Assembly (NCBI GenBank): GCA_045531455.1
Contig: JAZSEA010000120.1
Coordinates: forward strand, 4,168 to 68,167
From: CAG-390 sp045531455
GTDB lineage: Bacteria > Bacillota > Clostridia > Oscillospirales > CAG-272
DNA length: 64,000 bases
Direction: 5' to 3'
The position numbers and the translations under genes were made by a program. Below the pieces are notes generated by a model. That model did no database searches, had not been told where the DNA came from, and saw only the letters and a program-made list of their open reading frames with translations. The number at the start of each line of letters is the position of its first letter. Within the stretch, counting starts at the first letter, position 1. Of the stretch, positions 49,890-59,551 are shown one piece after another.

Positions 49890-51765
49890 ATTTCACGTCC
49901 GCTGAGAACAGATGAACCTTATCAATTCCTCTTGTCTCGTCGAAGATAACGGTAAGCTTCTGTGCTTTGACGCCGAGGGGGATCCTGCGGAGAGAGTTTC
50001 GGTTGTTGGTGTCAGCGAATATCTCCTTGCCGTCGGCAAGAACGCGGAAGGACTTGACGAGGGTGTTAGCAACCTTTACGGGAACAAAATCCTTGCCCGT
50101 CATAAGCTTCTGCGCGAATACTCGCATCTTCTTGTTGGGAGAGATCGACTTTCGGGAGAAGTCGGGATCGAAGACGAGACGAAGCTCGGCAAGGTCCTTT
50201 TCTTCGCCAAAGTCAAATTCGAGCGCATCGCCGATATTGAGAGTAGCGTAATTCACGTTCATTTCCTCGTCGGGACGTTCAATACCATTCTGAAGGAGCG
50301 CAAGCTCTGCTTCGGGAAGATTGATCTTAGCGGACTTTGTAAGCTCGGGGATATCGCGGACTGTGCCGGGGAGATAGCAGCCTGCATCGCGGAGCTTATC
50401 CTGGAGGACCTTCATCTTGGTCTCGTAAACGCCGTGAGGTGTTACGCCGTCGTTTACGCAGATAGAAGCCGCTGTACCCATAGCCTGACCGATGAGGGCA
50501 CAGGTCGCCATAACACGGGTCGAGGACATTGCGGCGTGGGTCGCGCTGATATTTCTGCCCGCGAAGAAGAGGTTGTCAACCTCGTGACCGTAGAGCACGC
50601 GGTAGGGAATGCCGTAGGGCGAGGGAGCGGGATAGAGCTTGGATGCGGGGTTGCCGCTTAAGTAGGAGCGGAAGCCCGCGGGGTTGTGGTCGTCCATCGG
50701 CCATCCGCCGTATGCTACGATATCGTCAAACTTTCCGCCTGCTTCAACGTCGTTCTCGGTGAGAACGTGTGCACCGATGTAGCGGCGGCTCTCTCTCTTG
50801 CCGGGGATGCATCCGACCCATTCGAGAGTCCAGTTGGTTGCGTTGTGGTCGCCGTAGTTCTTAACGTGATCCCAGATGCCGTACGCGATCTTGAGAAGCT
50901 CATCGCGCATTTCCTCGGCGTCGTGGATGCTGTCATACTCGCCGCCGAGCTCGAGCCACCAGAAGTTGGTCTCACTTGTGCCGAGCTTGTGGGGACGTGC
51001 AAGATACTTGACATCTTCAACCTTAACGCCCGAAACGCCCGTGCTTGCGTCGATGATATTTCCGCCCGCATCCTTGATGAGGTTGAAATCATCGTCGGTC
51101 TCAAACTTATACGCCCAATCGGGAGCGGTGAAGGGAACGGGCTCGTCGGTTTCGCGTGCCTGAATGAGGCAGGACATTCCCATTGTCTTCTTGTCTGCGA
51201 CCTCCTTACCCATAGCCTCGCCGTACTCGGAAGCCGCCTCACGGCCGACACGCCACTTCGCGCCCGAGATTGGAGCGAGGATCGAGTCGCCCGAGCAGTC
51301 TGCAAAGTACTTTGCTTTGACTGTGTGCCAGGTGTAGGTGGTCATCTGCCAAGCGGTGACGGATGTGATGTGCGATGCGCCGTCTTTTTCGGTCTTCTCA
51401 CAGTCACAGCAAGTGGTGTTGAGAAGAAGAGTGATGTTCTTTTCTGCCTTGACCTTCGCCCACATTACGTTGTCGAAGGTGGAGGGGATGAGGGTGGGGT
51501 TTATGTAGATATTTTCCTCTTCGATCTCGGAGATGATACCCGTCTCGCGGTTCTCAAGACCGTGAGCACCGCGCACCCACATTCTGATCTCGCTCGATGC
51601 GTTTCCGCCGAGAACGGGTCTGTCCTGAATGAGGACGACCTTTGTGCCCTCGCGGGCTGCCGCGATAGCGGCGCAGAGACCGGTAAGACCGCCGCCGATG
51701 ATGCAGAGATCGGTCTCGTGCTCAATATGTCTCATTCCATTGGTTTTTACGGTAAGTTCACTCAT
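49888..51765 (-). CDS. FAD-dependent oxidoreductase (FAD_oxidored family)
   Basis: The 625-residue protein has the dinucleotide motif DLCIIGGGLTGLCAAIAAA at about residues 19-37, then VLGGNASSEIRMW, FADCSGDSILAPISGA, and NLFFAGRNISATHAA, a late FAD contact. The C-terminal ~130 residues are beta-rich. Family members occur in carbohydrate utilisation loci and are thought to oxidise sugar-derived hydroxyls, but few are characterised. It is the last gene of the hexitol-like set, 13 bases after the dehydrogenase. CGGAGG precedes the start. The stop lies in a TGCATTT repeat array. Confidence 0.82.
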   Translation of the reverse strand: MSELTVKTNGMRHIEHETDLCIIGGGLTGLCAAIAAAREGTKVVLIQDRPVLGGNASSEIRMWVRGAHGLENRETGIISEIEEENIYINPTLIPSTFDNVMWAKVKAEKNITLLLNTTCCDCEKTEKDGASHITSVTAWQMTTYTWHTVKAKYFADCSGDSILAPISGAKWRVGREAASEYGEAMGKEVADKKTMGMSCLIQARETDEPVPFTAPDWAYKFETDDDFNLIKDAGGNIIDASTGVSGVKVEDVKYLARPHKLGTSETNFWWLELGGEYDSIHDAEEMRDELLKIAYGIWDHVKNYGDHNATNWTLEWVGCIPGKRESRRYIGAHVLTENDVEAGGKFDDIVAYGGWPMDDHNPAGFRSYLSGNPASKLYPAPSPYGIPYRVLYGHEVDNLFFAGRNISATHAAMSSTRVMATCALIGQAMGTAASICVNDGVTPHGVYETKMKVLQDKLRDAGCYLPGTVRDIPELTKSAKINLPEAELALLQNGIERPDEEMNVNYATLNIGDALEFDFGEEKDLAELRLVFDPDFSRKSISPNKKMRVFAQKLMTGKDFVPVKVANTLVKSFRVLADGKEIFADTNNRNSLRRIPLGVKAQKLTVIFDETRGIDKVHLFSADVK

Positions 51766-51778
51766 TATTTTCCTCCGT

Positions 51779-52789
51779 TCATTCCATCACAATTGTGACC
51801 TTAGTATAGAATTCTTTTCTGTCGCGCATCATTTCGAGTGCTTCAACGCAACGGTTGAGGGGATAACGATGTGTGATAAGAGCCTCGTAGTCGATAAGAT
51901 CGCCGTCAGCCATAGCCTTGGCGGTTTCCTCCCAGTCGTTGATCTGACTGTTATAGGAGGAGTTCCAGGTTCCGCGGAGGGTGATCTCACGGCGGAGGAT
52001 CTGGGAATATACGCTCTGCGTGATCGTCATATCGCGCGCGGGGTTACCCATAAGGATAACGCGGCTGTGGGGCTTCATAGCCTGAATGAGACTGCAGAGA
52101 GCCTGGGGAGCACCCGTGCCCTCGATGGCGCAGTCGCAAAGACCGTCGCGTTCCTTGTCATATGCCTCGAATCCGAACTTCTTGGCAAACGCAAGCTTCT
52201 CCTCGCTGATGTCAACGACACGTACGACACCCGCTCCCGCCTTCTTTGCCCAAGCGGCGGCGATGAGTCCGATCGGTCCCGCACCCCAGATAACAACCGT
52301 GTCGCCGAGCTTTACTTCAAGACGGCGTACAGCGGCACGAGCGACCGCACCCGGCTCAACCAGCGATGCGCAAGCGTAGGAAAGATCGTCGGGAAGAAGA
52401 ATAAGGTTTCGGATATCTACTGCAAGATATTCGGCAAAAGCACCGTCGCGGCGCGATCCGTAGTAGTCATAGTTTTCGCAGTTTGCAAACTCACCGAGCT
52501 CGCAGGGAGTGCATTTGCGGCAGGGAAGAAGGGGGAATACAGCCGCACGGCGTCCGATAAGGGACTTGTCGTTGGCTTCAACGATCTCGCCTGCAAATTC
52601 GTGTCCGGGAATGGTGGGAAAATGGTAGGTGCCCTTCTCAAATACGCGGGGAATATCCGAGCCGCAAACGCCTGCCGCACGGATCTTGAGAAGTACCTCG
52701 CCCTCGCCTCTCTTCGGCATCGGCACGTCCTCGTAACGGAAATCGCCGACAGCGTGGAGCACGCAGGCCTTCATTGTTTCATTGTTCAT
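51779..52789 (-). CDS. Zinc-dependent alcohol dehydrogenase, galactitol-1-phosphate 5-dehydrogenase-like
   Basis: The 336-residue MDR enzyme has catalytic zinc ligands in GVCGSDIPR and GHEFAGE. The structural zinc site is PCRKCTPCELGEFANC, and the Rossmann motif is VIWGAGPIGLIAA. The stretches PLLPC-KC-PC, YYGSRRDGAFAEYL and ILRREITLRGTW correspond closely to what I recall of E. coli GatD. With a GatY-like aldolase next door, oxidation of a hexitol phosphate to a ketose phosphate is inferred. No PTS genes accompany it, so the substrate enters by another route or is not phosphorylated. Confidence 0.82.
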   Translation of the reverse strand: MNNETMKACVLHAVGDFRYEDVPMPKRGEGEVLLKIRAAGVCGSDIPRVFEKGTYHFPTIPGHEFAGEIVEANDKSLIGRRAAVFPLLPCRKCTPCELGEFANCENYDYYGSRRDGAFAEYLAVDIRNLILLPDDLSYACASLVEPGAVARAAVRRLEVKLGDTVVIWGAGPIGLIAAAWAKKAGAGVVRVVDISEEKLAFAKKFGFEAYDKERDGLCDCAIEGTGAPQALCSLIQAMKPHSRVILMGNPARDMTITQSVYSQILRREITLRGTWNSSYNSQINDWEETAKAMADGDLIDYEALITHRYPLNRCVEALEMMRDRKEFYTKVTIVME

Positions 52790-52814
52790 TTTATGTTCTC
52801 CTTACAGGAATTAT

Positions 52815-53678
52815 TTACGCCTTATTATCACAGCCGCAAACGAGGATGCGCTGCTTGACCGCTTCGACTACAGCCGCGCGAGCCGCTGTACCGTACTTCT
52901 TGGGGTCGTAGATCTTCGCGTCGGATGCAAGGTTCTCGCGAACTGCCGCGGTGTAAGCCACGCGGAGCTCGGTGGCAAAATTGACCTTGCAGATGCCCTC
53001 TGCGATACAGCTCTTTACAGCCTCGGGGGAGAGACCCGACGCGCCGTGAAGAACGAGCGGGATCGAGCAGCCGTTCTCCTCGAGCTTCTTGCGGATAGCG
53101 ATCAGACGGGGAACGTCAAGAACGGGTGTGCCGACGTAGAAGCCGTGTGCGGTGCCGATAGCAACCGCGAGAGAGGAAATGCCCGTACGCTTTACAAACT
53201 CAGCGGCTGCCCCGGGATCGGTTCCGTTGTCAGCGTCAGCCTCGTGATCGTCCTCCTTGCCGCCGACCTTGCCAAGCTCAGCCTCGGTGGGAATATCGAA
53301 TTTATTTGCGATCTCGACAGCCTTTGCGGTAAGCTCTACGTTCTTCTCGAAGGATTCGCCCGAGCCGTCGAACATAACGGAGGTGTAGCCTGCCGAAGCG
53401 GCGGCGTCACAAAGCTCGAGGGAGGAGCCGTGGTCGAGGTGAACCGCAACGGGAACGGTAGCCTTCTCGGCAAGTGCCTTTGCGATAGCGGCGAAGACCG
53501 AGGGGGAAGCATACTTGACCGTCGAGGGAGTGGTCTGGAGGATGACGGGAGCGCGGAGCTCTTCTGCCGCTTCGATGATGGCGAGAGCCATCTCCATATT
53601 CTCGAAGTTGAATGCGCCAACGGCGTATCCGCCCTTCTGTGCGTTCAGAAGCATTTCTTTTGTGGTTACGTAGGACAT
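52815..53678 (-). CDS. Class II aldolase, tagatose/fructose-bisphosphate type (GatY/KbaY-like)
   Basis: The 287-residue protein shows the class II aldolase zinc and phosphate motifs: VAVHLDHGSSLE, TEAELGKVGGKEDD, VAIGTAHGFY and LVLHGASG. The N-terminus TKEMLLNAQKGGYAVGAFNF resembles GatY/KbaY more than glycolytic Fba. It would cleave a ketohexose 1,6-bisphosphate to dihydroxyacetone phosphate and glyceraldehyde 3-phosphate. It is 12 bases after the cysteine desulfurase gene and 25 bases before the dehydrogenase gene. AAAGAGGT precedes the start. Confidence 0.86.
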   Translation of the reverse strand: MSYVTTKEMLLNAQKGGYAVGAFNFENMEMALAIIEAAEELRAPVILQTTPSTVKYASPSVFAAIAKALAEKATVPVAVHLDHGSSLELCDAAASAGYTSVMFDGSGESFEKNVELTAKAVEIANKFDIPTEAELGKVGGKEDDHEADADNGTDPGAAAEFVKRTGISSLAVAIGTAHGFYVGTPVLDVPRLIAIRKKLEENGCSIPLVLHGASGLSPEAVKSCIAEGICKVNFATELRVAYTAAVRENLASDAKIYDPKKYGTAARAAVVEAVKQRILVCGCDNKA

Positions 53679-53690
53679 TTTTCTACCTCT

Positions 53691-54848
53691 TTATTTTTTG
53701 ATTTTTACAAGTCTTTGGATTCCCGATGAAAGGAGGTACGCGAATTCGTCGATCTCCTCACGGGTGTTATCTTTGCAGAGACTCACGCGGATCGTGCAAT
53801 CGGCTTCCGAATCGGAGAGACCGAAGGCGACGAGAGCCGAGCTTACGTGACGGTTTTTGGCGTTTGACGAGCAAGCCGAGCCGCTCGAAACGCATACTCC
53901 GCCCGCCGAGAGCAGATTGAGCATAGTCTGGCTCTTGATGCGCGGAAGGGTGATGCTTAAAATATGGGGAGCGCGTACGGGCGGGATATTGACTCTTGCG
54001 CCCGCTTCTTCGATCTTCCCGATCGCGTAGGTCGAAAGATCACGAAGATGATCGAAATACTCATTCATTTGGGGCTTCATTATCTCTGCGGCTTTGGCAA
54101 AGCCAACCGCGCCCGCGAGATTTTCGGTGCCCGAGCGCAGACCCTCCTCCTGACCTCCGCCGAAGATGACGGGACAGAGCGCGCGCTTTTTTATCAGATC
54201 GCGGTGCAGAAGCAGAGCTCCGACGCCAGAAGGACCGTGTATCTTATGCGCACTGACGCTGATGAGATCGATCTTTGAGCTGTTCGGGAGCGGAATACGC
54301 ATAAAACCCTGAACCGCATCGCAATGGATAAGAGCCGAGGGACAGGTCTTTTTGATGATCTCTGCGGCACTCGCGATATCGTAGATCGCGCCGGTTTCGT
54401 TGTTGACGAGCATAAAGGATGCCACGCAAATGCCTTTTTTAGCCTCGCGTTCGATAGCCTCAAGGTCGAGCACTCCGCCCTTGGTGGGGATACTAACGAG
54501 CTCGAATCCGCGCGATACGAGAGCCTCGGCGGTGTTTGAGACCGAAGCGTGCTCGGAATCCGTGATAAGTATGCGTTTCGAGTCGAGATGACGCCGCTCG
54601 TGCGCCGTTCCGAGAAGAGCGAGATTGTTCGCCTCGCTTCCCGAGCCGCAGAAGACTGCCTGCCATTCGGTGAATCTGAGTCCCGCCGAGGAGATCAGAG
54701 AGCTTCTTGCGCCCTCGAGACGCTTTTTTGCCGCAAGACCCGCCGTATGGAGTGACGACGGATTTCCGACGTTATCCCAGACCTCGAGCATTGCCGCGCG
54801 TGCCTCGGGTGCGAGACGGGTCGTTGCGCTGTTGTCAAGATATATCAT
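53691..54848 (-). CDS. Cysteine desulfurase (NifS/IscS class)
   Basis: The 385-residue PLP enzyme begins MIYLDNSATTRLAPEA and has GSGSEANNLAL, HASVSN, NNETGAIYDI, the PLP lysine SAHKIHGPSGVGAL, LRSGTEN, and the catalytic cysteine loop VCVSSGSACSS. It removes sulfur from cysteine for Fe-S clusters or tRNA thiolation. No scaffold (IscU/NifU) or ThiI gene adjoins it. It lies two bases after the lipoprotein gene in the long minus-strand run. Confidence 0.93.
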   Translation of the reverse strand: MIYLDNSATTRLAPEARAAMLEVWDNVGNPSSLHTAGLAAKKRLEGARSSLISSAGLRFTEWQAVFCGSGSEANNLALLGTAHERRHLDSKRILITDSEHASVSNTAEALVSRGFELVSIPTKGGVLDLEAIEREAKKGICVASFMLVNNETGAIYDIASAAEIIKKTCPSALIHCDAVQGFMRIPLPNSSKIDLISVSAHKIHGPSGVGALLLHRDLIKKRALCPVIFGGGQEEGLRSGTENLAGAVGFAKAAEIMKPQMNEYFDHLRDLSTYAIGKIEEAGARVNIPPVRAPHILSITLPRIKSQTMLNLLSAGGVCVSSGSACSSNAKNRHVSSALVAFGLSDSEADCTIRVSLCKDNTREEIDEFAYLLSSGIQRLVKIKK

Positions 54849-54850
54849 AA

Positions 54851-55411
54851 TTATTTGAATTTTACGTAGGAGATGATCTGATCAACGTCCGCGAGATGCT
54901 TTTCGTAATTTTCCGCAAGCGAGGTGTAAGTGAAGATATAGAAGAAATCGTCCTTCATCGTTACAGCCTGCTTATACTTGTAGTTGTCCTCGCCGAGGGT
55001 GCACTCATATTCAAAAATGAGAGTTTCTCTGCCGTCGATCGTGGGAGGAGCGATCTCCATACCGTTTTCATCGAGCTTCGGCTCGGATGCAAACTCCTTG
55101 AACTCGGGAAGAACAGCGGCAAACTCCTTGAGCGCGGTTTCCTTATAGGTCTCGAGAGTGTCGGTTACGCCGGGCTCAATGACCATACAGGTGAAGGAGA
55201 CGTTCGAGTAGTCGTCGGAGGAATAATAAGCCGATGCCGTGCCGCTCGGTGTGTTGTCGATCCAAGTGGTGGGAACGTAGAAGCAGAAGGATTCGTTGTC
55301 GGTTGCCACGTTCTTGTAACCGTCGGGTGCGCCTTTATCGGAGGAGCATCCCGAAAGGACGAGAATGAGGGAGAAGAGGAGTGCTATGAGGGAAATAAGC
55401 GATTTTTTCAT
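54851..55411 (-). CDS. Small lipoprotein, PsbP/DcrB-like
   Basis: The 186-residue protein has a lipoprotein signal with cleavage at LVLSGC (Cys22). A domain with YKNVATDNESFCFYVPTTW near its start, alternating strands and a final helix (LADVDQIISYVKF) follows. This pattern resembles the PsbP/DcrB (Mog1-like) fold seen in many Firmicute lipoproteins. No function can be assigned. It overlaps the upstream gene by 4 bases (ATGA) and is followed after 2 bases by the desulfurase gene. Confidence 0.72.
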   Translation of the reverse strand: MKKSLISLIALLFSLILVLSGCSSDKGAPDGYKNVATDNESFCFYVPTTWIDNTPSGTASAYYSSDDYSNVSFTCMVIEPGVTDTLETYKETALKEFAAVLPEFKEFASEPKLDENGMEIAPPTIDGRETLIFEYECTLGEDNYKYKQAVTMKDDFFYIFTYTSLAENYEKHLADVDQIISYVKFK

Positions 55412-56667
55412 TTTTCTTTATCCTTTATATAATTTGCAACTGCGTCTGCCGCAGTAAGAATACCGATCTTGCCGCTTTCGTAGGTGAGACCGCCCTGGAA
55501 ATAGACGGTGTAGGGAGGACGGATGGGACCGTCCGCGGAAAGCTCAACGGACGAGCCCTGAATGAATGCGCCCGCCGCCATAATTACGGGATCCGAGTAG
55601 CCGGGCATATCCCAGGGCTCGGGAGTTACGAAGGAATCAACGGGCGAGCCTGCCTGAATACCTCTGCAGAATGCGCAGAGGATGTCGGGGTCGTGCGTGA
55701 TGACGGTCTGGATGATGTCGTAACGCGTTTCATTCCAGGAGGGATAGGTGTCGTAGCCCATCTTCTCGAATATGTAAGCCGCGAGATGCGCCGTCTTGAT
55801 AGCCGCGGCGGTGGTGTGGGGAGCGTAGAAGAGACCCTGGAACATCGTTCTGTTCTGACCGAGGGTCGCGCCAACCTCTCCGCCCGTGCCGACGGTGGTG
55901 AGACGGTAGGATGCAAGCTCAACTGCGCGCTCGCTTCCCGCGATGTAACCGCCCGTCAGAGCCATTCCGCCTCCGGGATTTTTGATGAGCGAGCCGACGA
56001 GCATATCTGCGCGGGGCTCGTATTCTGCGGTGAATTCGCCGTAGCAGTTGTCAACGACAACGTAAACGCCGCCGCGGATAGCGTGGACAGCATCAGTGAC
56101 CGCGCTGATCTCGTCGGGCGAGAGAGTGCGGCGGTTGAGGTAACCCTTGGAACGCTGAATGAAGACGACCTTTACGCTTTCGTCGTTCTTGACTCGTTCA
56201 ACGATAGCGTCAACGTCAAGTCCACCCTCGGATGTCATTTCGATCTGCGCGTAGTTTACGCCGAAATCGGCAAGCGAGCCGTCGCCTGTCTTGCCCGAGA
56301 TCCCGATAACGCCGTCAAGGGTATCGTAGGGCTTACCCGCGACCGAGAGGAGAGTGTCGTTCGGACGGAGAAGTCCGAAGAGAGCGGTCGAGAGGGCGTG
56401 GGTTCCGTTTACGAAATTGTGGCGAACGAGTGCCGCCTCCGTGCCGAAAACACGGCTCCATACGCGGTCAAGGACCTCGCGCCCGCGGTCATCATAGCCG
56501 TAGCCGGTGGTCGAGCCGAAGCAAGCGTCGCTGACATGCTCCTCGCGGAAGGCGTCAAGCACGCGGCAGGTGCCGATATAGGAAACGCGGTCGATCTCGG
56601 CAAAGATCGGAGCCAGCGCCGCCTCCGCCTCACGGGCGAGGGCAAGTGTTTTATCCGAAAAAGTCAT
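55408..56667 (-). CDS. Methionine gamma-lyase family PLP enzyme (aluminium resistance protein type)
   Basis: The 419-residue fold type I PLP enzyme contains TTGYGYDDRGREVLDRVW, RHNFVNGTHALS, VFIQRSKGYLNRRTL, YVVVDNCYGEF and the lysine motif VGSLIKNPGGGMA. This matches the 'aluminium resistance' family, which is related to Cys/Met metabolism enzymes. The reaction in vivo is uncertain; C-S lyase activity is inferred from the family. It sits between murI and a lipoprotein gene. AAAGGTAC precedes the start. Confidence 0.88.
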   Translation of the reverse strand: MTFSDKTLALAREAEAALAPIFAEIDRVSYIGTCRVLDAFREEHVSDACFGSTTGYGYDDRGREVLDRVWSRVFGTEAALVRHNFVNGTHALSTALFGLLRPNDTLLSVAGKPYDTLDGVIGISGKTGDGSLADFGVNYAQIEMTSEGGLDVDAIVERVKNDESVKVVFIQRSKGYLNRRTLSPDEISAVTDAVHAIRGGVYVVVDNCYGEFTAEYEPRADMLVGSLIKNPGGGMALTGGYIAGSERAVELASYRLTTVGTGGEVGATLGQNRTMFQGLFYAPHTTAAAIKTAHLAAYIFEKMGYDTYPSWNETRYDIIQTVITHDPDILCAFCRGIQAGSPVDSFVTPEPWDMPGYSDPVIMAAGAFIQGSSVELSADGPIRPPYTVYFQGGLTYESGKIGILTAADAVANYIKDKEK

Positions 56668-56684
56668 TTTGTACCTTTGTTTAC

Positions 56685-57449
56685 TTATTTATTTGCAATT
56701 ATATTGTAGAAGCGTTCGAGATGATCGCTTCCGTCGCTCGAAATGAATTCAATATTTCCGATCTTTCGAGTCAAAGAGTTGAGTGAAAGCTCCTCGAGCA
56801 GGTGCTTTGTGTGGCGGGCTGTGCCGTCCGAGCCGTCAAAGACGCTGACGTGCTCACCCGCGGCGCGCTTGATCTCGTCAAGCACGAGAGGATAGTGCGT
56901 ACAGCCGAGAACGATGCCGTCAAAGCCATCCTTGCGATATGGCGCGAAGACGGAGCGGAGATATTCCTCGATATCCTCGGAGGATGCGCCGCTTTCGACC
57001 ATAAATGCGAGCTCGTGGCAGGGAACGCCGATGAATTCGCAGTTGTCCTTTGAATTTGCGCGAAGAAGCGCGGCAAAGCGGCTCTCGCTGACGGTAACCG
57101 GTGTTGCGAGAACGAGTACGCGGCGGCATCCCGAGACCCTTGCGGGCTTTACGGCGGGCTCGATGCCGATTATGGGCAGACCCTCGTAAGCCGCACGCAG
57201 AGGCTCGATGGCTACCGCGGTTGCGGTATTGCAGGCAACTACTATTGCCTTTGCACCGCGCGAGAGAAGTACGTTTACGATCCCCTTTGAGATCTCGAGG
57301 ATCTCCTCGTGCGTTTTTGCACCGTAGGGAGCATTTGCGCGGTCGCCGTAATATATGAAGTCCTCGTTCGGGAGAAGTCGGCGAAGCTCACGAAGGAGCG
57401 AAAGTCCGCCGACTCCCGAATCGAAAACCCCGATGGGGGATGCGTTCAT
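56685..57449 (-). CDS. murI: Glutamate racemase
   Basis: The 254-residue protein has PIGVFDSGVGGLSLLRELR (first catalytic region, Asp/Ser), YYGDRANAPYG, VVACNTATAVAI (catalytic Cys), and IVLGCTHYPLVLDEI (second catalytic Cys with His). It supplies D-glutamate for peptidoglycan, the substrate of MurD encoded upstream in the same run. The start at 57449 shares one base with the stop of the M42 peptidase gene (TGATG); the 15-codon longer frame is rejected. Confidence 0.95.
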   Translation of the reverse strand: MNASPIGVFDSGVGGLSLLRELRRLLPNEDFIYYGDRANAPYGAKTHEEILEISKGIVNVLLSRGAKAIVVACNTATAVAIEPLRAAYEGLPIIGIEPAVKPARVSGCRRVLVLATPVTVSESRFAALLRANSKDNCEFIGVPCHELAFMVESGASSEDIEEYLRSVFAPYRKDGFDGIVLGCTHYPLVLDEIKRAAGEHVSVFDGSDGTARHTKHLLEELSLNSLTRKIGNIEFISSDGSDHLERFYNIIANK

Positions 57450-58456
57450 CAGAGTGTGGGATCGAGTGCGAATTCGGTTGCAAGCTCTGTGCAAGCCTTG
57501 ACGTCGCGGAGGTCGATCATTTCAACGCCCGAATGGATATAGCGGCTGGGGATCGAGATGCATCCCGCGTATGCGCCGACGCCTGCACCCTGGAGCACGC
57601 TTGTGTCGGTTCCGCCGTAGAGAAGGATCTCGTTCTGCGATGTGATCTTCTTTTCCTTTGCGAGCTTCTGAAGCTTGGATACAACCTCGCCCGAGCAGAT
57701 TACCGAGCCATCCTTGATCTTGATAGCCGCGCCGCCGCCGAGCTTTACTGCCATAGGCTTCGATCCCTGAGCGTCGCCGGTGCCGGTTACGTCAAATGCG
57801 ATCGCGATGTCGGGAGCGATCGAGAAGCCTGCGGGACGTGCACCGCGGCATCCGACCTCTTCCTGAACCGAGAAGACGTAGTAGATATCGTGAGGGCAGT
57901 TTTCTGCGAGAGCCTTTGCGGTCTCGATCATAATGGCACAGCCGATGCGGTCGTCGATGGGGCGGCCTACAGCGCGGTTCGCGCCGAGCTTCGAGAGATT
58001 GTGAGCGAGGGAGAAGCAATCGCCGATCTTAACCTTGCGGGATGCTTCCTTCGCGGAGGTCGCGCCGATATCAACGACGCACTTGTCAGCCGCAAGATCG
58101 GATGCCTTGGTTCCTGCCTCGGGAACAAGGATGCCCTTTTCGCCGTTTGCGAAAACAACGTGGCTGAATGCGGCGGCAACGAAATTGATGCCTCCGATGG
58201 GAGCAAAGCGGATGAATCCGTTATCTTCAATATAGGTTACGATAAATCCGATCTCGTCCATATGAGCGCAGTAAAGGAGCTTCTTGCGCTCGCCGCCTTC
58301 AAGGTTACCGTACTTGATAGCGATGAGGTTGCCGAGAGCGTCGGTATATGTCTCGTCTACGTAGGGAGCGACTTCACGCTCAAGAAGAGCCGCGATCTGC
58401 TTTTCATTGCCCGAAACGCCGGGACAGCAAACAACTTTTTTAATAAGAGAATACAT
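57449..58456 (-). CDS. M42-family aminopeptidase, copy A
   Basis: The 335-residue metallopeptidase has the full M42 ligand set: YCAHMDEIGF (His), RPIDDRIGC (bridging Asp), VQEEVGCRGA (catalytic and metal Glu), AFDVTGTGD (Asp) and RYIHSGVE (His). M42 enzymes are cytoplasmic, often dodecameric, and trim short peptides. It is the third of three tandem M42 genes, 18 bases after copy B, and is translationally coupled to murI. Confidence 0.93.
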   Translation of the reverse strand: MYSLIKKVVCCPGVSGNEKQIAALLEREVAPYVDETYTDALGNLIAIKYGNLEGGERKKLLYCAHMDEIGFIVTYIEDNGFIRFAPIGGINFVAAAFSHVVFANGEKGILVPEAGTKASDLAADKCVVDIGATSAKEASRKVKIGDCFSLAHNLSKLGANRAVGRPIDDRIGCAIMIETAKALAENCPHDIYYVFSVQEEVGCRGARPAGFSIAPDIAIAFDVTGTGDAQGSKPMAVKLGGGAAIKIKDGSVICSGEVVSKLQKLAKEKKITSQNEILLYGGTDTSVLQGAGVGAYAGCISIPSRYIHSGVEMIDLRDVKACTELATEFALDPTL

Positions 58457-58474
58457 TTATATTTTCCTCCGAGA

Positions 58475-59551
58475 TCAACTAAATTTATATGATGTGAGAA
58501 TTGCGTAAACGTGGGACTTGATCGACTCAAAGTCGCGGATCGCGATCACGCAGGATGCAGAATGGAGATAACGAGTGGGCGCGGAAATTGCAAGACAGCG
58601 TGTGCCGTCCGCGGTCTTGTGGATATGACCCGCATCGTTTCCGCCCGAAACGTAACGCTTGATCTGCGCGGGGATACCGTTTTCCTCGGCGATCTTCATC
58701 GCGCCGTCGACAAAATCGCGGTTGTAGATGGTGGAGCGGTCCATAAGGGATACGACTCCGCCGTTACCGACCTCGCTGACTCTCGAGTTCTTGGGAACGT
58801 CGGGAAGGTCCGCAATTGCGGTGGTCTCAAGAACGATCGCGTAGTCGGGGCGGAAGCGGTGAGCCGCCGCAGTTGCGCCCGAGATACCGATCTCCTCGCG
58901 TACCGTGAAGGCACAAACGAGGTCAAAGGGAAGCTCGATGCCTTCCTTCTTGATGCGGCGCAGAGTTTCGATCATAACGACGCATCCGAGACGGTCGTCA
59001 AGAGCCTTGCACTTTGCGTAAGCGTCGTTCTCGCCGAAGATGACGAACTCGCTGTCGAATGTTCCGCTGTCGCCGCGTGAAAGAACGCTTTCGGCATCCT
59101 CTCTCGAGGTCGCGCCGATATCAACGTACATATCGTTTGCCTTTGTCGCGTTCTTGCGTTCCTCGGCGGACTGATGGTGGATCGCCTTCGATGCGATAAC
59201 GCCGCTGACGTCGCCTTCCTTGCCGCGGAAGGTGACCTTTCTGCCGCAGAGGACTCTGGAATCGATACCGCCTAGGCATCCGAAGCGGATGTAGCCGTCG
59301 CCGTCGATGTCCTTGATGATGAAGCCGACCTCATCCATATGAGCCGAGAGCATGACCGTCTTTTCGGGGCAGTTCTTGCCGTGGAGAACGGCAAATACGT
59401 TGCTCATTCTGTCGCGGATGATCTGCGCGTCGGTGTTTTCAAGCTGTTTTACGATCTCGTCCGCAACTGCCTCCTCCGAGCCCGTAGGTCCGAATACGAG
59501 GGAGAGATGACGGAGCAATTCAATTCCTTCAAGAAATTTAGTTTCACTCAT
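58475..59551 (-). CDS. M42-family aminopeptidase, copy B
   Basis: The 358-residue protein has LSAHMDEVGF, KALDDRLGC, VREEIGISGATAAA, VLETTAIAD and RYLHSASC. The usual Asp after the barrel strand is Glu here (VLETT against AFDVT in copy A), a change known in part of the family. Substrate preference may differ from copy A. It overlaps copy C by 8 bases, so these genes are translated together. Confidence 0.92.
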   Translation of the reverse strand: MSETKFLEGIELLRHLSLVFGPTGSEEAVADEIVKQLENTDAQIIRDRMSNVFAVLHGKNCPEKTVMLSAHMDEVGFIIKDIDGDGYIRFGCLGGIDSRVLCGRKVTFRGKEGDVSGVIASKAIHHQSAEERKNATKANDMYVDIGATSREDAESVLSRGDSGTFDSEFVIFGENDAYAKCKALDDRLGCVVMIETLRRIKKEGIELPFDLVCAFTVREEIGISGATAAAHRFRPDYAIVLETTAIADLPDVPKNSRVSEVGNGGVVSLMDRSTIYNRDFVDGAMKIAEENGIPAQIKRYVSGGNDAGHIHKTADGTRCLAISAPTRYLHSASCVIAIRDFESIKSHVYAILTSYKFS

